Counted from the first letter of the stretch, positions 1-12,558 are shown. The stretch is 64,000 nucleotides of DNA from Suillus spraguei (GCA_016800925.1 JABCPU010000046.1:62001-126000), one strand, 5' to 3'. Made by a program: numbers and translations. Notes: a model not told the origin generated them from the sequence alone.

Positions 1-309
1 CATTGCTGAAGAGAGTCTGCTTGCCAAGAACATCAAGCAAGAGCTCACCTATACCTCATTGCATACCATGACCGCAGCCATGGAGATCTGGTATGACCCA
101 GACCCTTGATTTGTGCATGTGCCTGATCACAGTTACTCCAGGCTAATTATTTCAGAAACACAAGCCAGGCCCTTGCCACTGCATCTAATAAGGATTTTTA
201 TTCTGCTTTTTTGTCCTTACATTGCAATTGAACTGCAAAAGCATGTTATTTTAAGAAAAGACAGATACAATACAACTAATACATCAAATTTAAACAAGGC
301 CGTCCATCA

Positions 310-3300
310 ATCAACAATTGATGCGAAAAAATCTGCGATGTCCTGTGTAACCTGCAACTGCTCTTCATGCTCCATGACACCCTCATCGGCAAGCTCTGAG
401 GTGGCGCAAGCTCCTGTCGAGGCAGTAGCTGAGTTGATGTATTTCAAAGCAGAAAAACATACCATCACCTCCAGCCATACTGTGTGAGATAGTGCTAGTA
501 GGCTCAAGTGCTGCTGTGATAGCCCCAACCCACTGGCCAATCTCTCTACTACCTGAAAAACCTGCTTGAAGTGTGATCCGATCCAACCGAAAGGTATGCA
601 CAGCATTGACAGCTTCATGTGCTTTCCATTGCTGTTGTAGCTCATGCGCTAATGGAGGATCCAAAACTAAAAGTTCAGTAATGACTGTTGTCATTTGGGC
701 GGCTTCATCATGAATTGCTGTGTGTAGTCGGCGGACCTCCACATTAAGCTGAGTGATCTCCTCATGAGCACGATATAGCTTGAAATACTTCACTGTTGCT
801 TCATGATGGCGGGTTTTGTCCAGTCAAGCTCATGAATGTCTGTGTGTGAATGGCGGAGTAGATCAAACTCGCCTAAGAAGCTATGCTCAGTTGTGTCACT
901 GTAAGACAACATAAAATCAAACTCACCTAAAAAACTGTACTCTGTAATGTCCTTCCAAGACAACTGCAGATGCAGAGGATCTAATGCAGCAGCCTGAACA
1001 TTGTATCGGCTGAGTGCATTTTGAATTGCCTCAGAGCGCCGCTGCAATGCCTCGCCAATTTTCTGGCGCAGTTTATAGCCTTGAAATCAGTCAGTATCTC
1101 CACACGAGTAAGTGAAAGGTCAAATGCACACCCATTTCTGAAAGTGAAAGTTTTGAAAACTCGAACAAACGCATGACAACCAGCTATTCTAAATCATCTA
1201 AAGCGGTGCAATATTTATGCTGAGATGCTTCCTGTTCATATTGATTATAAGTGTCACCCCCGATCTCCCAGCATTCTTCAATTCCAAGTTAAATCTCCAT
1301 ATGCACAGTTAAGGCTTCCGCGTTCTGCAGTTTAGCATACCCACTATCAACGCAAATCCTGGCCTGAGACAGAGCAGCCAATATTTGGCTGAGATCACCG
1401 GCTGCAATAGTGGTCAGCGCTTGATTTGCAGCTTTGTGTGCCAATTCCCACTTGGATCTTTGTGGACATAATCAGAAAAAATCAACAGATAATTGTTGAC
1501 TTGCCTTCGCTCAGCCAATTCCCGTAGGACTTGAACATAGCAAATGTGAAGAATTTCTTTCAGAGGCAGTTCCTTCAGGTTGTCAAGATACAACCTTTCT
1601 TGGGAGTGAAATTGAATAAAATCTGCATCGGTTAAGCCAAGAGTGTCTTTCAAAATGGATAGTTCAGCTGTAAGGGTCTCAATTGATGTTAGCGCTTCCC
1701 GATAGTGGTTTTGCAAAAAGTGCCTTAACAATGATCAAATTAGTTAAGTTTGAGGGACAAGTGAAATTATACTTAATGCAGCATATTTGTCGTCGTCCCA
1801 GAATGCGAAATGTTCTTCAATGGTCTGGTGTCGGTGGAATGTGGATGTGTGCCTTGTGCTTTGTGCAAGTTCATTTGAAGACGCAAACACATGCTCGCAC
1901 CCCTCGCCCTCCGTATGGCCAGTGCCATCAATATACATTGGGTGCCAGTCCAATTGGCAGCATTGGTTATGAGCATGCCCATGAAAAGCACCTACCATCA
2001 TCTGTAAATTGAGGCCAACGGCACGGGGTTCCAAACTGCTATTTTCCAGAGTCTTAGCAAAAGCACACCCGATATCATAAGCACAACCTCCATTTTTGCC
2101 TAAGATGGACATCAAATGATCAAGAAGAGCCAATGGGTATTTGCCCTGAGTTTCGTGAATTTCGTACATGGTAAAAAAATAATGCACTAACAGTTCTCCG
2201 CTTCAAACCATATTGCAGGCAAGAAGCACAAAACGGTGCCGACACACTGCAATAAAAATCCCTGACTCATCAAAAACAACAAACATTTTTTTACGCTGCT
2301 CAGGGCCAGCATTTCACCATCTCTGAGTGCATCTGAATTCCGATCCTTGCATTTCGGACCCAACGTCTTCCCAGTCATCTTCTCGGCGATGACTTGAAGT
2401 TGCAGACTATGAATCTCATTTCAGTGCTTGTACATACAAAGATAGATTGACGTACTGTGTGTGTTCAACTTCATTCTGAAATTTGTTGACGGCCGCCCGG
2501 TCAACCCAATAATCTGAACGAGGCTGCTGTAAATCCTCTTGTGGTTGCAGGTCATACATCAATGATGCCCAACATTTGAGGCTGTTATTTCCATCTACAG
2601 TCACCAGCCAATCAAAAGGAAGGGGAGGCTCGCTTTCAAGTTTGTAAACACAACACGGACATGAATTGAGAAGCCGCCAGTTGGGAGTATTTCAGCCAAG
2701 AGCATCATTGAGGCAAGTCTTCACGTGATGTAGTATCTTGAGATACACATCATACGCTGCAGAGAATTGAGTGTTGAGATAAGCATGATAAGGAATCTAT
2801 GAACAGTCAGATGAACAACAATAAAATATTTCAAGGTGTACATTGTGCTTGGATGCTGAACTGAGGACACGTCCAATGTGATTGGTGGTATGCAGCAAGT
2901 GTGCACAATGAGATAGTGACTGTTGGATACAGTGGGGAACAACCAAGATAGCCATAGAAAATTAGTGTTTCATTTGGATATATGTGGGAAGGTTGCAATC
3001 GCAATGGTGTTCTCCGGCGACCTGCAGATATTATCATCAAAGCAAAGTAAACACGCACCAAATAGATCAACAAGTTCAATATCAGCAAGTGACATGCAAT
3101 GGTTTACATCAGGAATTATGAAACTGTCAGGGATGTTCAGCATGCCATCACCCTGGTCGCGATCCCGATAGTCTAGATACACATCAACCAGGCGCCTGAG
3201 TTGAGTGTTCCAGTGCCCAGTCTGGACCTCAATACGATCATGATGAGTGCACAGGTCTACATAACAACTGAAACAACTTACTATGAGTCAGATTCAAAGG

Positions 3301-3475
3301 TGAAGGTTATGGGTACATACCAACCAGATAGTGATGCGACTTGCTCTGATAGGCCATCAAAGGCCTTGAATTCTCCACCCTCATAACTGAGGTCCAGTCC
3401 TTCTTCACCTGGGGGTGCCATGTACGGTGTGGTATCAGCATTGACCCCAATGTCCAACATCATATTTTCAACCAC
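310..3475 (-). pseudogene. Decayed KDZ-family transposase
   Basis: Minus-strand pieces in several frames line up with the Kyakuja-Dileera-Zisupton transposases common in Agaricomycetes. From N to C these are an N-terminal segment (3475-2970), the DGNNSLK motif (about 2600), an AYDIGCAF segment (about 2070), HGHAHNQCCQ and EGCEHVFASSNELA (about 2000-1850), and a C-terminal ALQRRSEAIQ / FLGEFDLLRHSHTD / EEITQLNVEVRRLHT region (1047-620). KDZ proteins are presumed cut-and-paste transposases of large DNA elements. The frame is interrupted many times by shifts and stops (for example at 2187, 1744, 1414 and 790), so no full-length protein can be made. I saw no clear terminal inverted repeats, so the element limits are unknown. 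Family assignment rests on motif order and is fairly secure. Confidence 0.8.
861..964. repeat. In-frame 54-bp tandem duplication inside the KDZ relic
   Basis: Two copies of about 50 bp start at 861 and 915, both reading atcaaactc then cct and ending gtaagacaac / ccaagacaac. The spacing is 54 bp (18 codons), so the encoded FLGEFD motif occurs twice without a frame change. The copies have diverged, so the duplication is old. Confidence 0.8.
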
Positions 3476-3779
3476 ATTTCAGTCAGCCAATGTCGTTTCT
3501 GTGATTCATGTGAGCCAAACAGTAAAGCAATGGAGCCAACATACTACCTTGCAGATGCCTCTGTCATCTATTATCTATCTCCTCCAAGCACTGGTTTTGT
3601 TTACCAGCCACCAGCACTTTAGAGCACCTGCTGGAACAATTGAAGCCATGCCTAATTATTGAGCGTGATAAGCCCGAGACCTTTTTGCATGATGTGCCAC
3701 AGGAGGCCATCCTGGCAGAGGGGAGTACAGTCCTGAGATGGAATGGTGTGGGTGCAGAAGAAGCTCGATGTTGACATTG

Positions 3780-4130
3780 AGCGAAGGCAGGGAGGACAGA
3801 ATGAGGGCAAGGATGGCATTGGTGAGCTTGAGCTTGAGCAGAGGCAGGGAGGGCAGAATAAGGGCGAGGATGGTGTTGGTGAGCTTGAGCAGAGGCAGGG
3901 CAGGAGGGCAGAACGAGCCTGAGGGCGAGGATGGTGTTGGTGAGCTTGAGCAGAGGCAGGAGGGCAGAACGAGGGCAAGGACGGTGTTGGTGAGCTTGAG
4001 CAGAGGCAGGGAGGGCAGAACGAGGGCAAGGACGGTGTTGGTGAGCTTGAGCAGAGGCAGGGAGGATAGAATAAGGGCGATGATGGCGTTGGCGAGCTAA
4101 ACGACAACGACGGCATTGGCGAGCTCGACA
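3780..4130. repeat. Minisatellite, 51-bp unit
   Basis: About six degenerate copies of a 51-bp unit with the core ttggtgagcttgagcagagg, separated by gagggcagaa-type segments. The unit length is a multiple of three and several frames on both strands are open through it. The predicted peptides (Ser/Pro/Cys-rich on minus, Glu/Gln/Gly or Arg/Ser-rich on plus) look like by-products of the repeat. No flanking conserved domain was recognised. Confidence 0.85.
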
Positions 4131-4989
4131 TTGATGGTGACGGTGAGGAGACGAAGTCATGGGAATAGTTTAGGTAGCCCAGCTGTACATATGTGTTAGC
4201 TAATAGTAATACGGCCGGCTGTTTCCGAGAATATCTTACCAGGTATAAGGTATTTGCAGGGTATTTGGGGCGGGTTCTAATGCTGGTGTTGAGATATAAC
4301 GCAACCAAGCCAAACAATAGTTAGCGAGGCACTTGATCACCCAGTATAGTAATGCTTACATACTGGGAAGCCCAGGTGCGATACTAATCGTAGGTAACGG
4401 TGCTTATGCCCAACTCCACACCACCACAGTTTAGAATTGATTTGCAATGCGGCGGAGCCTACTTATCTCAATTCCCGTGGTCAATAAGTCAACGGTCTCA
4501 CAAGTAACACACATGTGTAAGACCGTTGTCCCTTAACAGTTACGCCCAAAGGCAGTGGCTCATGCATCAGAAATTCACACATTTTAACATGCTTAATCAG
4601 CTTAACTCACTTATCTCAAACTTGTTTGCTCTCTCTCACATCATTCACTGCATATCTTATATTTTTGATGCGAAATACATAAAACATGTATATTATATAT
4701 CTCACTTTTTTTTTTCTGAATTCATTCACATTGAAATTTGGACAAGTAGATTCAATTTCACCAAGCAGTTAAGTGTAATAAGTCTGCATAAGGCACGTCA
4801 AGAATGTGTGAATTTCCTGATGTGCTTGATTACTGCAGACAGTATTTATGGGAACTCAGTAAGCCAACGGTCTTATAACCAGGATCAGATCAAAAAGCAT
4901 CATTATAATATCGTGATAACTCCCATAAGCAGTGCTAGGAAAACAAGAAAAACATCGCGACAAATATCGGGTATCATATCATCACCTCA
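4131..4989. other. AT-rich intergenic sequence
   Basis: No recognisable gene. It holds an imperfect 12-bp inverted repeat (4490-4528, arms around caacggtct) and a third copy of the same word at 4865. Confidence 0.5.
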
Positions 4990-7900
4990 TTAAGCGTCGT
5001 AATTGATAACCATCGAAGTCGGCCACGGGCTCTGTAGCATCTTCTCATTCAAATACGCATAGTGCAGCACCGGAAACGCCCCATCCGAGAACCGCGCAAG
5101 TTTACCCGACTGTCCAGGCCCGCGACGCACATTCTCCAGCGCCAAGACGGCGCGGAGGACTTCGGCCATCATCGTAGATGCAAGTTCATCACCTAGGACT
5201 TTGAAGCAACCGTCATTTGGAAGGTAGCGCTCGCGCGGCGTGCGTGCGGCGTTGAGGATGCGGGGGTTGGGGAAGGCGTCTTCCTGTTGGGTTGGGTTGT
5301 GAGAACGGTACCGGAATTTTGGGTGGTTGACTTACGTTCATGTTTGCACTGGCAATGTGCAAGAACAGACGTTGGCCTTGCTTGATGTTCAGCGACTCGA
5401 TGGTTTCGTCCTGCTTCGCAACACGGTAGACACCAGCAAACGGCGGGTCGATTCCTAAGTTCTCCGTCAGAAATTGAGCGCATGAGCCAGAACGAAACGC
5501 ATACTGAGCGCCTCAGTAATATAAGCAGTAACTTTACTAAGGTCCTTCGCATCAACTTTCAGGTTTGCCGCAACCGTAACTTCCGAATCATACTCCTTAT
5601 GAACGAGCAGATTGACGACATTGGTCAAGGCTACAATCCTCTCAGTCTCACTCGTGAATAAAGAAACAAAAAGAACATACCAAGAGACATCTCAACAGTA
5701 GCACCTACCAACAGCGCCAGGATCGAGTTCACGACCTCCTCCGTCGAACACCCGAACTCAAACAAACACTTCACGATCTTATTATGGTTCTTCTTCTTGC
5801 CAAAAAGACCAGACACCGTGTCGATCAACCCAGCAAACGGTAGCTTGCTCCCAGCAGTCCCAAGAGCACTCTTGATCAGATGTGTCAGCTCTTGCACGTG
5901 CTCCTTTACCCTCTGCCTCATCGGCATGTAGTACGCGATATCCACCTCAAGGAAGATGAATCTTTAACAAAAAATATCAGCGATCGTCAGGAAAAGGAGC
6001 CAAGGATGTGACGACTGACTGGTAAATCTCCCCAAGCATATCAAACAACTTGGATTCGGTAAATACACCATGAGGATTTTGTTTCGTCTTGATTGGAATA
6101 CCGGCCTGCAATATGATCAAGTCAACACTCCGCATCATCCTGCCAACTTAATAGACGTACGACTTCCGTAGCAGTCCAATGCAACGGCACGAACTTCAAC
6201 ACATCCCTCACGATGTCAACACCACGAATGTTCTGCCCGATCAGCGAGAATGAATGCTGCTCGATGAGCTCCTTCGTCTTGTTGTGGAAGTACGTCCCAA
6301 TCGCACTGATGGCTTCTGGGGAAGGAGCAAGTGATCTGATGAATTTCTTTTGCTCTTCAATGCCGTTTGTAGATGCCGTAAAGAACCTATCTATCCTATC
6401 CTGTTAGCGCTGATCCAAGCCAAACGTGACAGGTGTCACTTGCCCTTTACCCTTCAGGACCTCTGCCGCGCGTTCAACGTACTCGGGTACGTATTTGTCA
6501 GTGCTTTGCAGCACCTGGCCAACCTCCACGTAACCATCAACAGTAGTAGCAGGCTCGCTCTGTTTTGGCCTTGCAATATTGTAGGCATCAAGCTTGCCAA
6601 GGTTCTTCAAGTACCCCTCCATCGCATCGGGGTGTATGAGAGGGAACCAAGTGTAGATACTGTCTTTGCTGTAATCATTGGGCAGCGTGCGGAGGAAGAG
6701 GCGGCCGAGGGTGGACCCGAACCCGTATGCGTCAGGGTCGCGCTGGCAATCGGCGAAACCCCAGGCGGTCAAGTTGTAGGGCGTGAAGTCCTGCGTGTAA
6801 AAGCGGTCACCACGCATTAAGGCGAATGCATCGGAGAGAATAGCACGGGATATGGTGTACCCTGTAACATGTAAGTATTCGCTAGCATGAGTTAGATGAA
6901 AGGGTCTTACCTGGGCAGAGACCCGCACCCTCGATGAGAGGCTTGGTCTCTTCTGCTTGGAGACCGACATACAATTCCAGGTTGTCGATGTGACCATAGA
7001 GCTTTTCAGCGGCGTTAGCAACTTCGCGGTTGGGATTCCATTCCAAAAAACTGGTGTATGCTACAACACACTAAGCATCCACGAGTGATGTTGGAACCAA
7101 ACCACTCACTCTTCAAGCCAAGGAACTTCCTGAAGTCATTGAGCGAGCAAACGCCCCATGCTCGGTTAGCCTCGATACCCATGATCTCATGAAGACGCAT
7201 GATTGCGGGTGTGCCACGAGCACCGAAGCTAGCAGCACGATGAGAGGTACTGAGAGACCACATCAGCTCTAGCACAAGATAAAATATGATGATCACTAAC
7301 GCGCCCTGTAGCCAACTCGCAAGATCAGAGTCCCTAAATGATCCCTTGTTAGGACCTTCTGTCTCGCGCTGAAGGCTGCAAGGAATTGTAAGCAGTAGCA
7401 CGAACTGTAGGTCCCAAGATCACTCACTTGCCAAAAGTCCAGTGCTCGAGATCAGGCTCGGTCTTCGTGAGGGCAGCTTCCTTCATATAAAAGTCTTTCA
7501 AGGTGATATCCTCAGGATTCTTGTCAGGGAACAGCCCCTTGAACTGGAGAGCGATCCACTCTTCGTCCTCAACGGATGTTGTCGCATGCCATCTGTACAA
7601 GCAGTTGAATTCGACACTGCAAGCATTACCACGGCCACGCTCGAAGACCGAGTGATCGTCATTACGAAGTTCATCGAAAGGCTCCGAACTCCAGTTCGAG
7701 CCTTGTCGGACGAGGCCCAGGATAACGGAGAAGTAGTCGGAGAACATGACGGCTGCAAACCATGCACAGTTGCATAGACGGGCAGTCTGGAAATTTCTTC
7801 GTCTTGTTTGAGAAGCTGGGCATGACTGACGTGGTTGTGGTGAGTAGGATCCTTCCAGGTACCGCGTTCATTAATTTCGAGTAAACGACGGGCAATGTAC

Positions 7901-9009
7901 TGTGGTCGAATAGCTTGGGTTAATAATCGTGAGAAGATGTGGGAAACATACGTTGTGGTTTCTGTTGAACAACACCAAGAGGACACAAACTGCGGGAGGA
8001 AGGAAAAGGAGACGATCCTCTGCGAAGACATCTGGATGGAGTAAACCGCGGCCATCCTTGTTCCTGACCTGTATTAATGATATAAGATGCTCGTGGTTCA
8101 AGATTGATTTGCAACTAACCTTATCCTGCATATCTTGATCGTTTCCATACAAGGGAGCAAGATCAACGTAACCGGAAGTCATGTTGATATGCTGCCTACC
8201 AGGAGTATGGTCTGAGCGGAAGACACTGTGAATGACGAGTGCTGCAAAGGAGAACATGAGGGCTGATAGACCCTCTGGATGCTCCACAAACTAGAAATGA
8301 ACTTTAGTAAGAGATTGAAGGGGACGAGGCGGAGGATGAGTACCTTCTCTCTGCGAAGGAGGGTATCAAAGACGAGACCGGCATCGGGCATTTGGTTGCG
8401 TGGTAATGGATTGGAACCTTGCACGGACCGTGCATAAGGTGTACCAGCTTTTCCGAGATTTGGAGCATCAGGTTGTTGCTTGAACCATCGGCAGCACGGA
8501 ACTGATATTCGGGACCAATGTATGTAGCAGGAGGATGAGCGAGGTCGTTGTACACTATGAGAGAGTTAGAGAAGTTCGAGTGAGGTAGGGAGTACTTACA
8601 GCTCTTGATGGTGAAAGTGCGGACCATATTGGGAATTTTCCCGTTGGGGTGTTTGGCCATGAATGACAATGTGTTCCAACTTTGTTGAGAATAAGCAAAA
8701 AATTGTGTAGTTGAGGTGAGTATAGTGACCAGCATCTTACGGTCATCAACTGAATCTGCATGCTTGACAGCATCGAGAAGTGCAGACTGTAATCAAGGTC
8801 AAGATATATGAACAGTCATATAAGAGGACAACTAACGACGTTAGACTCATTCAGTTCTTCCAAGGGGCGCTTTATCTAAGGAAGTGAGCTGTAGAGAGAA
8901 CAGTGTAAGTTCAAAGTTAACGTACGAGTTCCTTAATGTGGGCTAAGGCTTTGGCTGTTGCGTTGTCGCTCGTTGAAGGAGAGACATCGGCCAGTGTGGT
9001 CGGTAACAT
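4990..9009 (-). CDS. ppo: Psi-factor-producing oxygenase / linoleate diol synthase-type fatty-acid dioxygenase (heme peroxidase + P450 fusion)
   Basis: Ppo enzymes oxygenate C18 fatty acids with an N-terminal animal-peroxidase-type dioxygenase, and many rearrange the hydroperoxide with a C-terminal P450 domain. The products are oxylipin signals. In order: YNDLAHPP (about 8550), the distal-heme region with HINMTSGYVDLAPLYG (about 8180), EFNCLYRWH (about 7605; catalytic Tyr and proximal His), YTISRAILSDAF (about 6850), I-helix segment VNSILALLVGATVEM (about 5720), ExxR motif as EALR across a 52-bp intron (about 5500) and C-terminus PTSMVINYDA. More than ten short introns interrupt the gene. Two single-base frameshifts (about 8462 and 7792) break otherwise conserved sequence. 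The usual P450 heme cysteine position reads Val (GCFKVLG, about 5205). The start is uncertain: 9009 gives an open first exon, while an upstream ATG at 9138 does not splice in frame as I read it. Confidence 0.85.
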
Positions 9010-9138
9010 TGAACCATTCTATAAGTATATTAGTGTTGTACTGCAGATTTCGAAAAAAAAGAAAGCTTACAGCCTGGCTCTTCGAGGAGAAGCGGGTGAG
9101 AGGGATCTGTTAAGGGACATAGTGATGAATGAGGACCT

Positions 9139-11486
9139 GGAGGTTCCAATGAGCGTCTTGGCATTTTGTAGCCCAAGACTGGTATCGAACCGGAAGTAAG
9201 TTCGAGTTTGAACCGAATAGCGTGTGGGTCCATATTGCTTTACGGTGTTCGTATTAAGCGAAGCCGTACCGGTGTTTGAAAGATCAGTGTGGCAGCGCAC
9301 AAAAAGCAGCTTTTGGATTTAGTATAGCTCAGGTCGTGCTCACGTACATCACGAAACTACATCCGAGCCTCGGCTATGCTATCGCAAATAAAATAAGTCT
9401 AGATAACAGTAATCATGATTGTAGCTGTGATCAATTCCAGCCATTTCGCAACCTCGTTTTAAGATCCAAATGATGCATAAAAACAGGCTAACTAGCAGAT
9501 TTTGGTGATGGCATCAAGCAGTGGTGCATTAACCTCATCCCAGTTGGGAAAGTGATGCATGATCCTCCCATTTCATGTGATGAGACCTCCAAAAGCGGAA
9601 ATTCATTCTATTTTGATCATATTTGGCCTCTCCACATTATTCCCACACTCCGCATTGTCAGGAATTACCCCACAACACCAAAAACATCGTCCATTTTGGG
9701 AATCTCCTCAATATCAATTATTCCCACAGCCTCCCCACCTCACTGCAGCTTCACCACCACACCACAATAGGTCCCTGTTCTTATATAAGTAGTAGTTTAA
9801 TATATATATGTATAATATAATATAATAGACCGCTTTTTTGTGTATTTGTGTGACAGCTCCCCCTCCAGGACCCTGTCAAAATAGGGTAGGGTACAAAACA
9901 CTTTCGCATTTTTGCCCTTTTGATAGAGAAGTATACCAGGCCATTCAGAACATGTTTAGGAATATATTTAAAGAGATTCCCATTCTTATTTGACTCCTGA
10001 AGCGTCCTACATCAATAGATATGGTATATATGCAGGAAATCACAAAATATGTTCTCTTTTTATTATTTACAGGCGGATATACTAATAAAAATGGTTCCCA
10101 GTATCCATTTCACAATAGAAACAATGTATCAGGAACCCAGGACCACAGGATAGTTCCATGTTGCACAATGTACCCCCCCTCTCCTGGTGGTTTACTGCCT
10201 GTGATTTTTTTCCTGCAGGACCGGATCTCAATGAGGGTGAGGGGTCTATTCCCATGCATATTTAGAGTATATCTATCACATAGCTAGCCCAGTACACATG
10301 CAGGATTCTTCTACAGGAACAAAAGAATAGAAATTCGCAATTTTGATGTTTTTGATGTTTTTCAGTATCTTACCCTTGTCTACATGACCAATGCAGCTCA
10401 TATATCATTAGTGGTATATGTATATGTGTGCCCTAAGCTAAGCATCAGCTAGATATAGGTCGGAAATGTGAAATCTAATGCCAAGGGGGAATTTCTGCTG
10501 ATAAGGATTCTACATGATAACAGGGCCTGTGATAAGTGATCAGAGACTTAGGATACCTTTTATACATGTCTATGATGATAGCCTCAAAAGCTTAGAAAGA
10601 TCTATCAAGAATTGAATGCATGACAGGCAAAATGACATATGTGTGAAAAGTGACAATTGACATTTTTTCACACCAAGTTACATTTATACATGATACAGGT
10701 TGAAGATATCATTAAAAATATGTAAGATCAATAATAAGCTAACAAAGGAACCCATGCTACCCATTGCCCTGAGGATAGAGGGTGGCTGGAAGGGATGTAG
10801 TGTAAATATGAGTTGACCCAGCATTAAAGTCCTACAAGCATCAGTTTTATTGACGGGTGATGTATTTGAGCTGCAGTGGTAGATACATTATGTGACTTAT
10901 TGCAAGAAGGACATTGTCCTTCATTGATGCACATGCATGAGCCATACTGCATCGAAAGAATGATCAAGTTGAAACACAAATTAACTCACATGCGCCAGTT
11001 CATATTATCGCAAGCTCAGCATATACAGATGCAGAGTGTTTGGGAAGGAAAAATAACTATACACAGTGCTCAATTGAGTTGAGACACAAATTGACTCACA
11101 TTCACCAGTTTGTGTTCTCATGTGCTTGTCAGCATATCCATATCCAGCTGCAGAGCATTTGGGTGTTACACAAACACCTTCTTGTGCCCCTACTATCATT
11201 TTTCCTCCTATGCATCACCATCTACTCTCGTCCTCTGCTACCTCATCTGGCTTGCCGTCATCACCCCATACCTCACCTATGCTTGTCTCCTCCATTGTCA
11301 CTAAACACGCCCTCTTCGTGCGCCTTCTACCCCCTTCACGCCTATACGCGCCTCTCTCGCTTTGCGCGCTTCAAGCGCCTCCTCTGCACTTGTTGCATTA
11401 CCTTGCGCTTCAACACGCGCACTCGCTTGGTTCACGGGAACCCCCTGTCTACCTTCAAGGATGTCTTGGTATTGTGTTATGCTTTA
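9139..11486. other. Intergenic, AT-rich, no gene seen
   Basis: No conserved coding sequence recognised on either strand; open frames are short and without known motifs. It is probably old repeat debris next to the transposon nest. It contains one diverged direct repeat, annotated separately. Confidence 0.5.
10968..11163. repeat. Diverged direct repeat, two copies of about 80 bp
   Basis: 10968-11044 and 11078-11163 both begin gttga(a/g)acacaaatt and end gcagag..tttggg, with matching words throughout (actcaca, ccagtt, cagcatat). Function unknown. Confidence 0.7.
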
Positions 11487-11594
11487 TGTTACGAACTGGG
11501 GTGGCGTCACCAGCGACAGTGAAAAGACACAGGCGGTCTGCTGGGAAGTTCTACAATGTCAAGAAGAGGACAAGGTGAAAGTACAAGGAATGCG
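11487..11594 (-). mobile_element. Gypsy LTR fragment, terminal part
   Basis: The sequence from tgttacgaactggggtgg up to caaggaatgcg matches the 3' end of the LTR seen complete at 14426-14902, in the opposite orientation. It breaks off at 11594. It could be the lost end of the 3' LTR whose beginning lies at 15066-15251, separated by later insertions; this is inference. Confidence 0.8.
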
Positions 11595-12297
11595 TTGTAA
11601 AGATACAATCTAGCCTGGGCTGTAGATAAACCATGGCCTAAACTAGTATGCAAGTCTTGCACTCTACCTAGTCTGCTACTCTTGCGAGGCAAGAACATTC
11701 GACCCTAAAGGGAATGCTAAGTTAGTATAGTTCAATAATGCCCAACCTGTGGTGCAAGACTGCCATCGGAGGTAGCGAGATGCTAGCGGTGACCTCCGGT
11801 CCGTGGGAAACTAGCAGTAATACTAGCGGTAAGCGCGGGAAAGCGGTAGACAAGCCGTAGCGAAAGTGGTAAAACTGCGGTAGTGCGTGCAGTAAAACTG
11901 TGGTGGTGTGTGCGGTAAAACTGCGGTAATGCGTGGGAAACTGGCGGTAAAACAAGCGGTGAAGCGTGGGAAAGCGTAGCGCAGGAAAGCGGTAAAGAGC
12001 GGTGGTGCGTGCGGCAGTAAAACAATTCTTAAGAGACAGTGGTTTCGGCGAAAGACTTTATTCCGTTGGAGACAGTAGTGGTGACAATTCCTAAGTACCG
12101 TGTGTACCATAGAGGGAAAAGTAAAAGTACCGGAATGTGCGAAGAGTCCTTTTCAACATGTGCCGTGAACGGCCGGAATACATAGCGAGAACGGTAGCGA
12201 GATAGAGATATTTAGCTAAGAGGCACGCAGCGATCAAGCGGCGTCACGGAAGGTAAGGTAAGTCTTGACATAGCTTTAGTAACGGCAGAAATGAATA
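11595..12297. repeat. Low-complexity region rich in GCGGTA / GTAAAAC words
   Basis: Between about 11778 and 12020 the sequence is an irregular tandem array built from gcggtaaaac, tgcgtg and gggaaagc words, with no strict period. All frames give simple-sequence peptides. No gene recognised in the rest of the interval. Confidence 0.6.
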
Positions 12298-12351
12298 CAG
12301 TGGCTCAAAAAACTGTCCGCATGTTTTGGCATTTTTCACTATCTATAATAC
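12298..12351. mobile_element. Orphan Tc1 terminus
   Basis: 54 bp identical to the outer left end of the Tc1 element at 12559 and likewise preceded by TA. The match stops abruptly at 12351. The following 205 bp do not match the element. Confidence 0.85.
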
Positions 12352-12558
12352 GGCGGTACTGCTAAAGGGGTAAGACGGCCATGGACAAGTGGTAACTCCT
12401 GTAGACGTGAGACAAGTGTCAAAATATGGGGTTGCAAGCCCAGCTCCAATATGTTCGTTACACTGTACTCAAAGGGTGAAAGATCCGAAGGGCTTTGGCC
12501 TCAGTTCGTGCACTGTGCCCCTTTCCCGAGTAATACCCCTTATTTCAGAGGGTAGGTA

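Noticed and set aside
1..109. Open plus-strand tail ending MEIWYDPDP at the left edge
   Set aside because: Only about 35 codons are visible and no family was recognised; it cannot be distinguished from chance.
4526..4993. 155-codon plus-strand ORF
   Set aside because: AT-rich, repetitive composition with no motif or splice context.
9165..9210. tRNA B-box-like ggttcgatacc on the minus strand
   Set aside because: No matching acceptor stem or A box upstream; no cloverleaf can be drawn.
11040..11578. Overlapping 150-160 codon plus-strand ORFs
   Set aside because: They run into an LTR fragment and have low-complexity content; likely chance frames in repeat DNA.
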